A stretch of DNA of 64,000 bases, taken from Acanthopleura granulata. Lineage: Eukaryota > Mollusca > Polyplacophora > Chitonida > Chitonidae. A program made the position numbers and the translations under genes. The stretch lies in the NCBI GenBank assembly GCA_016165875.1, contig JABBOT010000011.1:13747908-13811907 (forward strand), in the 5' to 3' direction. Below the pieces are notes generated by a model. The model was not told the DNA's origin. It did not search any database and worked only from the letters and a program-made list of their open reading frames with translations. Below are positions 1-10,715 of the stretch, piece by piece (position 1 is the stretch's first letter; the number at the start of each line of letters is the position of its first letter).

Positions 1-493
1 TTGTTATGATATGACCTTAATAATGTTGATAACGACATTAAAACATAAGCAAGTAAAATTGTTATTTTGTCACTTTTGAAAGATGTTCTCCGGATGCTTT
101 TAGGCAGCTATATTTCCGCATTTCTGCTTTTCTGACCCGAATATAGCTCCTTCGCACTGTTGGTGTAGGACAGTGGTGTCACAAGCAACCGTTCTTTTTG
201 TTAATTTTTCAAACCACCAAATCCAATGTGAACTTAGATGTTTGACTGCATGATAGGCTTTATTGGGTTTATTAAATAACCTCTGCATGTTCATGTCAGG
301 CCTCAGGAGTACAAGACCACTGTGTGTAATTCATGTACAGTGTGGTACATGCCAGTGGCTGTAAGAAAAATTTACAGAAATTTATTTCTGTAAAATGTAA
401 GAAATTGTTAACTCATATTCATTGTGGGTTGTTTTTTTTCTGCGCATGTGTGCACACTTAAGAACTCCGGTGTCTCTCCTTTTCTCTTTCCAG
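1..493 (+). other. Intron of the Rac-like gene, no recognised content
   Basis: This stretch precedes the first visible exon of the small GTPase and ends in a pyrimidine-rich tract and CAG acceptor at 491-493. I see no match to the earlier Rac exons (P-loop, switch I, switch II), so those lie left of the window. No repeat family that recurs elsewhere in the window was recognised here. Confidence 0.6.
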
Positions 494-2340
494 ACTGATG
501 TGTTTTTGATATGCTTTAGCGTTGTTAGTCCGTCTTCCTACGAGAATGTAATGACAAAGTGGTACCCTGAGATTCGCCATCATTGCCCAGATGCTCCGAT
601 TTTACTTGTCGGTGAGTAAGAGATTGACTTTTGGTCTCTAGATTCTTTGTTGAGTGGCTTTGAGGTCACGCAGATTGTACAGGTACTATTTTCAGTATCA
701 GTAGCAAGACCTTGCTACTCCATGTCCTGACCTGTTTGCTGAATTTATCAGAAAAAATACCTCGTGTAATTCTTCAGCAATTTTGCATGTTTGCAAAGTG
801 TTTATTAAAGCATATTCTGAAGGCATAATTTTGTGTTGACTGATGAAAGTGTGCTTCTTGTGAAACTGGCCAATCCAATCAGTGTAACTTTGTCTCCAAA
901 ATCGAATTAAAAATGTGCATAAATTGCACTAAAAGTTACTCTTTCATGTGCGAAAAGATTGAGGAATTCGGGTATGTGTACTGTCAGTTTGATTGCTTTT
1001 GGTCTGCTCAGATTGTTGCTTCCATGTTTGGGAAAGTGAAGCCGTTTTTTTCATTTAATGATGTATTTAATCAACATTTTTCTTTGGCACTAAGTCCTGA
1101 ACTCTCAAAAAAAAATTTTTCAAAAATATTTCCATGAAATAGAGAGCGGGGTCAGTATATGTATTTATATGTGTGAATGTTGGTGTGTGGGTCTACCAGC
1201 AACCCACAGATGGTCGTGGGTTTCCCTGGGCTCTGCCCAGTTTCCTTGCACCATAATGCTGTATGCAGTCATATAAGTGGAGTATTCTCCATTACGGCGC
1301 AAAACACTAGTCAAATAGATAAATAAATATACATGTATACATCAGTTTAATTGTACTACATGCAGGTGTCTAAATTTTAAGCTCCAGTGGTGAACCAGAG
1401 TTTTATTTTAAGTTGAACTGATCATTTAGTTTTTACTTATGTCATATCTGCTTCTGTCACCTACGGCAGGTGATGGCATTATACAGAATGACTGACATAC
1501 AGTGTATTTACAGTTTCAGCATCCGCTCATTTTTGTGTTTTCTGCTTTCTCAGGAACAAAAATAGATTTACGAGAAAGCAAGGAGGCGATAGCACAGCTG
1601 AGCGCTCAGGGGTTGTCTCCCATTAAGCGTGAACAGGGCATGAAGATGGCCAACAAAGTGCGGGCTGTGCGCTACATGGAGTGTTCAGCTTTAACACAGC
1701 GTGGATTAAAACAGGTATGATTACATGACATGGCCTGTGGAAGCAATAAGGGGAATGTGTTGTGCGGGGTTTGTTGTGTTGCCAAAGACCAGGAGCCCTC
1801 CACCAATATGGTGTGCTTATCTGCTTTCCACTTTTGCAAAAAATTTCTTTAGTGTGAAGGGTGATTGGTTTTAGTTGTAGGTTCCCTTCGCACATAAAGC
1901 TGGCTACCATCACTTAAGTGAAAAAGTTCGATGTAAAAGGGTTCTTTGTAGACACCAAGCATGGCGTCTGGTTTTTTTATGCTGTCATGATTCACATATG
2001 TGATTTCTGTACTCTTAACTCTTTCACTACCACATTCTGCTTACAGCGGCTCAAGTTCTTTGCTCACCAGCAGGGCTAGCATGCACACCATTCTTGTCAG
2101 CTGGTTTTGTCACCTTTGTTTAGTGTCGTCTAATTGGTTGTTGCTACATTAAAGTACGTGCTGATTGGTAGACTTGTATTCTGAAGATCCCTAACAACCA
2201 AAGAATCCTGTATAGCAGAGTTAAACCTGCTTCACAAATAAAATGTTGTTATTGCATTCTTACAGGTATTTGACGAGTCTGTGCGAGCAGTTTTGCAACC
2301 CCAGCCAGCAAGACAAAAACACAAGTGCAGTTTGCTCTGA
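494..2340 (+). CDS. Rac-family small GTPase, C-terminal three exons (5' end outside window)
   Basis: Coding exons are 494-611, 1554-1714 and 2266-2340 with GT/AG borders and phases 1 and 0 that close exactly; they give the last 117 residues. Visible landmarks are the TDVFLICFS strand, the [11 protein letters not shown] helix, the G4 box TKID, the Rho-family insert helix after it, the G5 box SALTQRG, and a C-terminal CAAX motif CSLL for prenylation and membrane attachment. Rac GTPases switch between GDP and GTP forms to control actin and NADPH-oxidase effectors. Length fits about 191 aa overall, with about 74 residues missing upstream. The stretch [15 protein letters not shown] recalls the Mig-2/Mtl and RhoG branch rather than Rac1 itself, and the tail before the CAAX box has few basic residues compared with Rac1. 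Family is certain; the exact orthologue is not. Confidence 0.93.
1188..1329 (+). mobile_element. SINE family 1, 3' portion
   Basis: 5'-truncated copy of the tRNA-derived SINE that recurs throughout the window. It carries the conserved body (CTACCAGCAACCCACAG, GGTCGTGGGTTTCC, ACCATAATGCTG) and ends in the AAATAGATAAATAAAT tail. It lies in the intron between the first two visible Rac exons. Confidence 0.8.
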
Positions 2341-3433
2341 TTACAACTGATCGGAATTGTTTTTTGTGTACAGTGTAAAAACTTTAGATGACCTCCTGGT
2401 GGTGTTGCACCATCGTCAAACTGCCATGATAAACCAAAACACTATGATCCTGAGAGACGGAGAGCAGGCTGAGGATTGCCTCACATGAGTTATCTCCCCT
2501 GTTGGGGCTTCTTTCTCTCCCATGGTGTTCAGCCACCATGGAGACGAACTATGCATATCACAAGACAGTGGTTGGCATTGATTTGTCAAGAGTCAGTCCA
2601 TCCTGAGGTCTTGATGATGTGTTATTTATAATCCTGGCTGAACTTATGTACTGTATTTCGTGCAGTGTTACACAAAGGACTGGTGAGGCAGTTGTTTTCT
2701 GTTTGGAGGTGGGTATTACTGACTACATGTAAAACGTTCAGCCCATCGTGGCGGAAAAGCAGGACAAGAAGATCGCCAGGTATTGGCGTTTCATGGTTTA
2801 CATCTTTTATTCGAGGTACAGAGTTTAGGTTTGTTGCCAGCACAGTGGAACAAGGGTCAACTAACAAATGCTGCGATAATGCTTTCTACTCAAGGCATCC
2901 AGAAGTGAAACACAAGGATATTGTAATTCATGAATATCGGATATTTCCCCCCAACGTCTACGTCCTGATGTGTCATTGCCTCAAACTCTTTGTACAGTTT
3001 GGTTTCACTTTTGCATTCATCCACATGTACATGGTAAGGCAGCATTAGTGACCTGCTTATTCTGATGTAAATGAAATGTTCAGCATTGTTGTATAGCAAG
3101 CCGTGAATTGTAGGTGGTAAGTCGGTCATTGGTTTACTTTCACTTCCAAAATTGAAAGTGAAATTAAGTGTCATAGCTTTGATATATGTGTCTTTGATGT
3201 ACAAAACAACCATGATCAGCCTAAACTTTCTTGCATGAAAAGAGCCAGGTATTCTTGAGCCTTAATTGAACATCACCTGTGTTACATGTAAGTGGCAGCT
3301 TACTTTCACTTTCTGGACTAACAGTAACCATAACTTCAGAAGTATTTATATAACATATATATCTAACATGTCTGGCATTTAATACCAATTAATGCAAAAA
3401 TCTACATTTAAGATATTCTTTATCCAGTGTATT

Positions 3434-3573
3434 AAATATCAGTGTCTAAATTCAGGCAAATCAAGAAACCAAAACAAATTCTTCCTGATGCCTGTCAGCC
3501 ACAAAATATCAGTGTCTAAATTCAGGCAAATCAAGAAACCAAAACAAATTCTTCCTGATGCCTGTCAGCCACA
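3434..3573. repeat. Perfect 70-bp tandem duplication
   Basis: Copy 1 is 3434-3503 and copy 2 is 3504-3573; I found no mismatch between them. Perfect identity in fast-changing noncoding DNA indicates a recent duplication. Confidence 0.95.
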
Positions 3574-5045
3574 GCTTTCCCTTTCAGTTCCCAAATAGCT
3601 GTTATGTCAGTGAACAGATAATTCCAGAAGATTATTGTTGATTCCATTCCAAGATGGTTATCAGAGATCAGTTGGATTCAAGGGAGGTAATGCACATTAG
3701 ATAATTGCAAATTGATGGCAAGGGAGATAATTTGTTTGTGAATTTTTTCAGTTCAAAGACTAGTGTAGAGAAAACACTTACAACTGTGGCTTTGTAAACT
3801 GTGTTATGCTAAAAGACAGAGGCTGTAAATGGTGCATATATACATGGTTATAGACATTGCTTGGCTATACAATTGCAAAGTATAGTTCAGTCAGGATTTG
3901 AGCAAAAAGTTGAATTTTAATGGTTGGAGTTTTGTAGGTATTTCGACTGTAAAGATCACAAAATAGATACGCTTTCTACAGTTGACTGGTTAGAGTGGAA
4001 AATGTTGAGGATGAATTAGGTACAGTGTAATAAATATTACAGAAAAAGGATTGTAAATATGCATAAAGCATAACGAAAGCTGTTTAATGAACGTCCAAGT
4101 GAATTCAGCAGCCAATTTGAAATTTTATGTCTGGCACTGTAATTTTGTCAGGATAGAAACACTGAACGAATATCAGAACTTGAGAGTGATGGGAAAATTA
4201 TGATGCTGGGTTAAAAACATTTTTGGATGTTTGGTGGGGATAAGACTGAAAATCCAGGTAGAACAAGAAAAGTCTGGATTGAACAATCTGTTTTTCATGT
4301 TTATGAAAACTTTGATCTTGCAGTATGGTCATAATTGATATACGTGCGTGGGATTTCAGGCAGAAGTGAGAGGACAGTTTGTAACAAAACTGTCAACTTT
4401 CTCCATCTTTTGGAAAAAGTTAATGGAAAACAAAGGGTTTATGATGCTGTTTGGTACATATTTCTGCTTCCTTTGTATGAGAAATACGGTATTTGCTGGT
4501 GAGAAATACAGTATTTCTTAGTTTGGGTATTTAGGGCGGTTTTTAGCCTTGCAAATGAAAGTACTGTTAAACAAACATACATGCAGTTTACGATATGTTA
4601 TCGTAATTATCAAGTACATCAAGTAGTATGACATTTAAATGACATCGGGGACATAAATAAAGGGCTTGTTCGTAGATGGGTAGATGGCTTTTTTTGATTT
4701 TACGTGTAAACAGAACACAGTATTGAATAAGAGGTGTTCAGAATCAGGCCATTAGTTACAGTGTCCGAGCTATGTGATATATCTTGCCCATAACATGCAT
4801 TTTGTATTGTGTAAAAGGAGTTGGCAGTATACACTGAATATCGTAGTAAAAACAGTAGCAAGAAATACAATGGAAGTATAAGACTAGTAATTTTTAACAC
4901 TTTTTTTTACAAAAGAGAACCCTTTTGCCTCAAAAAATGCCATTGAGAACTTATAGGTGAATGGTTTTGACTGACAGCCAGATGGGATGGACCAGGGTCA
5001 TGAAGATTTTTTTTTTTTTTTGGCATCATAGTGAGGTCAGATTTG

Positions 5046-5275
5046 AATACTGTAAATAACCTTAAATTTTGGCCAAAAAAAGTGCATTTTTAGGGCAAAT
5101 AAATATCATTAATTGTCACTTTTGGAGTTAAAACTTACATTTTTTCAATAAGATATCATCCTACCTTCCAAGTAAACTTCTGATCACATTTCAACAATCA
5201 ACAGAACTCCCAGAATCAAAAATATGGAGCAACTTTGTCATGGATGGAATGTTAGGTGATCGATGATAAATCTTA
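5046..5275. mobile_element. MITE-like inverted-repeat element, copy 1
   Basis: Begins with ACTGTAAATAACCTTAAATTT and contains the shared core (TCATCCTACCTTCCAAG, then AACAGAACTCCCAGAATC). It resembles copies at about 30255, 36136, 40380 and 52735, whose ends are inverted versions of CTGTAAATGACCTAAAATTT. No transposase is present, as expected for a non-autonomous element. Confidence 0.6.
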
Positions 5276-8200
5276 ATATGACAACAAAAAAAAAGTATGT
5301 GTTGACTCTCTACACAGAAATGACATGTTAATGTATTACATTATTTTTCAGGCAACAAACTAGTGAATGTTCTGCACACACGTCCCTTCCCTTTTCCCCT
5401 TTACCAAATGCAGCCTGTGTGTTGACTCGTCTGCACTGTTGTTGTTGTTGTTGTTCTGTTTTATGACAGTTACTGATGCTTGAGGTTATATGCTGTGGTT
5501 TGTAGGCCTGCTACATAATGCTGTACTGGGCCTGTATCATTCATATTGAGCTGTATCGGTTGCATTGAGCTGTATCAGTCGTGTTGACCGTTGTGTTACA
5601 CTTGGCGCATTTCATGCCACATATTACCTGCTATATGACAGTATTGAGTTTGGCATTTAAGTCAAGACGTTACATCCTACTTTATACACATGTGCATTTC
5701 TGTTTTAAATTTTGATGATATTCATATCAAAATCAGGTTATTCTGATTGGCTTGATATCAACCAATCAAACGAGTCAAACAGGCTTAGAAGGCTTTTATA
5801 TGTGTAATATATGGAAAACAATATATAACAGGCTTACCTAAATTTATGGAACAGACCTGCATTTCATGTGATGACATTTGATTGTATTACTTCCATTCTG
5901 TTGTAACAAAGGTAAGGTTTGATACATGTATTTTCTTAATATTTTGAACCCAAGTCAAAGTTTACCAAGACAGAGATTTTGCTTTTTTTTTGTGCTATCT
6001 GCTGTTAAAGGGTTGCATTTAACTTATGGACATAAATAGTTATGTCTTGCAGTAAAAGAAATCTATTCCTAGTCCTTGTCTTGTTTATCTCAACAGTTTG
6101 CTTACTTTTCTTTTACTTTTTTTAACATTTTTTTACTTTGTTTGCTGGATTACTCCGGCTCAGCTTAGAGGGCGCGAATCTGATATTTCTGTTGTAACTG
6201 AGTAAGTTTGCAGTTTTTGTCCAAACGTCAGTCTTTGATATTTGTGATTACCTTAAATATAATTAAGGTATTATATTTGTTTTTTATTGATTTTGTTTTT
6301 CTTTCCGTTTAGTAACCATAATACTTGGCCTATATTTTTTATGTGTTCATGCTGTTCTAGAATTTTACTGTGTGGAAATCTGATTTTTGGGTTTTTGGGT
6401 TTTGTCTCTTGCCTTCTTTGAACTTAAAGTGGCTGCCAGTACCCAATCATTGCAAGCCCATTGTAATATTGTTCCTGCGTCAGATTTTGTTTTTAAGTTT
6501 TGTTGACTGTCAGCATTTATGATACATTGGCAATGCAGGTAAAATGAGACCTGTATATTACTTATGGTTGTTACCAGTTCACAGGAAATGAAAAATGATC
6601 ACAAAATTTTGTGTTGACATAACTCTGATTCCAATTGGCTGATGTCTGTGGAAACAAAGGTCATTGATTGGCTGTCATAGAAGGTTGTGTTCTCTGGGAC
6701 AACTGAAACTCATGAGATTTTTGAAGCCTATTTGTTCATGCATGTATATCTGAACAAAGAAGTCATGGTTTCAGAAACTCATGCTGAAAATGGTGGAATG
6801 AGTCTGACTTCCACAATTACATGTAGTTATGTATGAAATATATCTAGATCCAAAGGCCTGTCTACATTCTTGAAGATTTTGTCTACAGGACTGTTGATCA
6901 AAGTTGTAGAAGTAGTTACACCAAGACTACTTTGTGTCAGTTGGTACAGATACAGAATTGCCTACTGACATACAATTCAGCCAAGACTCTTACTTGGAAT
7001 GGTATTGGAAAAGCTTGGCAAGCTTAGTGAAGATTATTGCTTTATTATTACATGTTATATTGGTCTCTACTTTCTTTTTTCTTTAACATTGTTTCGTCTT
7101 TTGTGTTCCAATTTGCCTGTCTTCCCTCCAGCAAATTTTGATTGCGCTTTTTTTATTTTTATTTACCTTTTTTTTAATTACTGTACCGTAACTGTTTTAA
7201 GTTGCCAGATATGCATAATTTGCGACTTTCCTTTATGATCATTACTTTCTACGCTTTAATATTAATTTTCTTCTACATCTTTTATTAAGACATACTCGGA
7301 CACTGGTGTTTATCTGCTCAAGGAGAATTGCATTTTTGTAGCCTGTAAAAAATTATTACAATAATAGATACTTGAAGTTGTAGTCTGGTGATAGATGTAT
7401 TTTTATGCTAGCAGTGATCGGGTTTCTCCCCATATGTCAAATCGTTCTTGAACACAATTTGAAGTAAACAGCCTTAAACTGATGCCATCATTTCGTGTGA
7501 AATTCATGTAAGGAGAAATTGCGCTTTGAAGCCAGATTTGCGTTATATCACTTAATCGTATAATTCTGAGAAAACTCGTGTTCAGAAGCAGAATTTCAAA
7601 TTAGCTGAGCTGTGCCCCTGATGATTTGGCTGAAATACATGTTCAATGGACCCCAATGCAAAGCAACCAGCAGTAATGAATAAGTAAATCTTCTTGGAGG
7701 TGGCGCTCCCAACCATTTGACATAAGTTGCAATGGTTGGAATGTTATATGAAGTACAACAGGGGTGTTGGCTTCCTTTGTCCATCAGACCAGCACTGATG
7801 GCAGTTCCAGTGACCATCGGAGGACTCTGTGTGACGTCCCAGTGTTCCAGAAGTCTGATTAAGTTACGTGAGCTGTGACGCTGCAATACGTGCCCCCCAC
7901 ACCACTCGTTTCCTTCAGTGGCCACCAGCGAGCGAATGGAACGCATGTCAGATTTTGTCCATATCAAATTTGAATAAAAGTACAACTGTTAGGCATCCGT
8001 GAACAGGTTAGGGATATAGTGATTGATCTCCATCAAAAACTTCAGCTACGTGTGGTTACAATCATAGCACTGTAGAGTGTGCTTTCTTGCCAGTATGTTG
8101 TCACATGGCTGAGATCAGCCAGTTAATGTCCTCAATACATCCACCAGTTCGGTCCAGATGCTTGACCAAATTAACATCTACATGTGGTATAGGTGCAGGG

Positions 8201-8703
8201 GAGGTAGCTAGGAGTCCTGTATAGGACTTACCTAGCTAGTGTTACGTGTTTGAAATTGAATATTTTGATTGATGCAAATTACCAACAGTCTGTTCCTTGT
8301 AGTAAAATCAGTTCACCTCGAAGAAAAGTAGTAGCGTTCATCCATTGAGCGCATGAGCAGTCAATCACTTGCATAATCAGTCACTAATTAATAATCGGCT
8401 TAAGATTGTATTGTTTCCCTCGTGGATTGAACAGTGTATACCCTTTGTTCTGCGTTTTTCGTGACGTTATGGTGTGTTACGTGGACGCCCAGTTCTATGT
8501 ATGTTTACTTATTTGAAGCATCACACATAGAGCGAAGGGATGTCTGTACGGCGTGGTTTATAACACGTGCAATATGGAAAATAAAAACTTGAACTGCTGA
8601 CGGCAGATTTGTATATAACTAAATTGTGCTGTTGGGTTTTTTAGTTATGCGTTACCACGTTTTCGGATGGTTTAGATTATGGTTGATCATGTTATAATAC
8701 CTC

Positions 8704-8972
8704 CGGGGGGCCTCCGTGGCCGAGGGAGTTAACGCGCCAGTGCGGAATAATGACCCACGACCCTCTGCTCAATGCGGTCGCTGTGAGTTCAAGTCCAGCG
8801 CATGCTGGCTTTCTCTATGGCCGTACGTGGGAAGATCTGCCAGTAACCCGCGAATGGTCGTGGGTTTCCACCGGGCTTTACCCGGTTTCCTCCCAACATA
8901 ATGCTGACCGCCGTCGTATACGTGAAATATTCTTGAGTACGGCGTAAAACACCAGTCAAGCAGATAAACAGA
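8704..8972 (+). mobile_element. SINE family 1, near full-length copy
   Basis: Starts GGGCCTCCGTGGCCGAGGG, which resembles a tRNA A box (TGGCCGAGGG), followed about 70 bp later by a B-box-like GAGTTCAAGTCC. The conserved body (GCTGGCTTTCTC, GGGAAGATCTGCCAG, TCGTGGGTTTCC, CATAATGCTGACCGCCGTCG, GTGAAATATTCTTGAGTACG) follows, and the copy ends near CAGTCAAGCAGATAAACAG. It is a good reference for the other, mostly truncated copies. The tRNA-like head suggests internal RNA polymerase III promotion; copying would need a LINE partner, which is not in this window. Confidence 0.85.
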
Positions 8973-10275
8973 AAATGTAAAACGCAATGTGCGTGGGGCT
9001 TTTGTGACAATAAGCGGTCAACGACGATCGTGTGGTGGCATGCGCTGTTGATCGTCTTTGTGTACACAGTGGACTGATTCGGCAGAGACCACGGACAACG
9101 GGTCGAGACGAACCCAAGAGGTCATAGTTTGGTGTGGCTCTGATGTGACCGCAATGGGGCTGACGCTTCACGTTTCTCATTCCGGTTTCCTGCACCCACA
9201 AAACATGACTCTCATTCTGGAAAGTTCTTGACTAGGACATTGAAGAACATTCAAATGAATACATAAATATTTGATCTCCAAGCCTTTAGAACAGGCTATG
9301 TTCAACGTATCCGCTAACTACACGAGTGAAGCTGAAACATTTTTTAACAATGTAGGCTACTATCGTGCCAAATAGGTGCTACTTGTTACGTTAGTACATC
9401 GTCAGATCAGTTTAAGCCACTCACGTGCAGCTACATAACCACAAATGTCTAATGTCGTTTGACCGATCGTCCGGGTTGGACGTTGCAGTGGAGTCTCACT
9501 GTAAATATATCGAGGTTGAAGCCTGCCTCGTGTATGGCGACAAGATGGATGATGCGTGGGGATCACCCACCAATAGGCAATCCCGACCATCCTCTCAACG
9601 ATGACAAGGCATTACCTAAGTTTGGAGACGATTAATGCCTTGAATTTCTTTAAAGGTACCTTCTTCACAATGGGGACGAATATAAGGGTGGAACAGGAAG
9701 GAACACATTGTATGCAGGGTATATTTAGGTTGATTATGGACTTTCGAGAACTGACCTTTCTTCAGTTAAGAATCGTGATACATGTATATACAAACGTCGA
9801 ATTTGATGCTGAGATTTAAGATCTTGGTTCTACCTGCAGAAAAGGAGCTGTCATCTGTTTATAGAGGGCTAAATAAGCACGAAATGGATAGAACACTATT
9901 CTCTTTTATGCAAGGGTATATGTCCAAAGTGTATTGTTCACCGTATTCCAAATCAACCGTATACAGAGAGTTCTGTTAGAAGTAGAAGAACTATATATGT
10001 TGAAGAACACATGATTGCCAGGCGGCTTAAAGTGTTATATTTTAAGATTATCACAGGGATCTCGGCGGATAAAAGCACTATATCTGGCGTGAAAAGCCCA
10101 GATGACCTGTTGAATAATGTCACCATAAGAGCCCTCTGAAGTTGTGAACAATATGCATGTAAATATTTAAAGATGACCAAATATTGCTTTTCCTATTACA
10201 CACCACTTGAAACTCCTTCAAATCCGTTTGAGAGAATTGTCAACAGAGATACGAGTTGAATAAATAAACATGTAT
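8973..10275. other. Intergenic DNA before the 3' end of the homeobox gene
   Basis: No supported gene. Several short ORFs (60-80 codons) overlap on both strands without domains. Around 9070-9200 a plus-strand frame weakly recalls the TVWCG block of Tc1/mariner transposases, but this is too short to call. Confidence 0.4.
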
Positions 10276-10281
10276 TTTAAT
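10276..10281 (-). terminator. Candidate polyadenylation signal of the homeobox gene
   Basis: Reads ATTAAA on the minus strand, about 435 bp past the stop codon. It is a common variant of AATAAA; no better hexamer was seen closer to the stop. No transcript evidence. Confidence 0.35.
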
Positions 10282-10715
10282 AATCGTTAAGACAAGAATT
10301 ATATACAAGTTCACACAAATATAAAATACAGCTTATACTCTGCATCATCGAGCTTGAATCCTAACGTCAAAGATGACAAGCTGTTGCTTGGGACACAGCT
10401 GGGTAAAATTTCATTTTCACATAAATATATAAATAACACCTTGCCGATGTGTACGCCAACTTGGTAATGGCAGGGATTTAGCACTCTTTATACATACAGC
10501 TTGTACATACATGTATATATACATGCAGCGAAATGCTACTTGGCAAGACGGGCTTATCCTCAAACCCAAAACCATCACTCGATGGCAGCAGCTAAAATGG
10601 TACTATTCACATTAACCAGTTACCCCGATCAACATTCGGGTTATTGATTAAGGCACCACTTCTTGGAAAGCTCAGAGATTCTGGACATAAAAGGTAAGTC
10701 TCTCTTTCCCTATTT

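Larger units (their letters stand above)
2341..8703. other. 3' UTR and intergenic DNA after the Rac-like gene
   Basis: No gene was recognised. The start must include the 3' UTR of the Rac-like gene, but no polyadenylation signal could be chosen with confidence (candidates ATTAAA at 3431 and AATAAA at 4029). Contents I can name are a perfect 70-bp tandem duplication (3434-3573), one copy of the inverted-repeat MITE (about 5046-5275) and a short GTT microsatellite near 5437-5456. A 129-codon minus-strand ORF at 7596-7985 has no recognisable domain and is not called. Confidence 0.5.

Noticed and set aside
7596..7985. 129-codon minus-strand ORF
   Set aside because: No domain, no clear splice or promoter context, no conserved motif recognised. 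It could be a real lineage-specific exon, but nothing supports that here.
9070..9200. Possible Tc1/mariner-like transposase relic (VWCG block)
   Set aside because: Only one short block is suggestive; no DDE residues, inverted repeats or longer homology could be seen.
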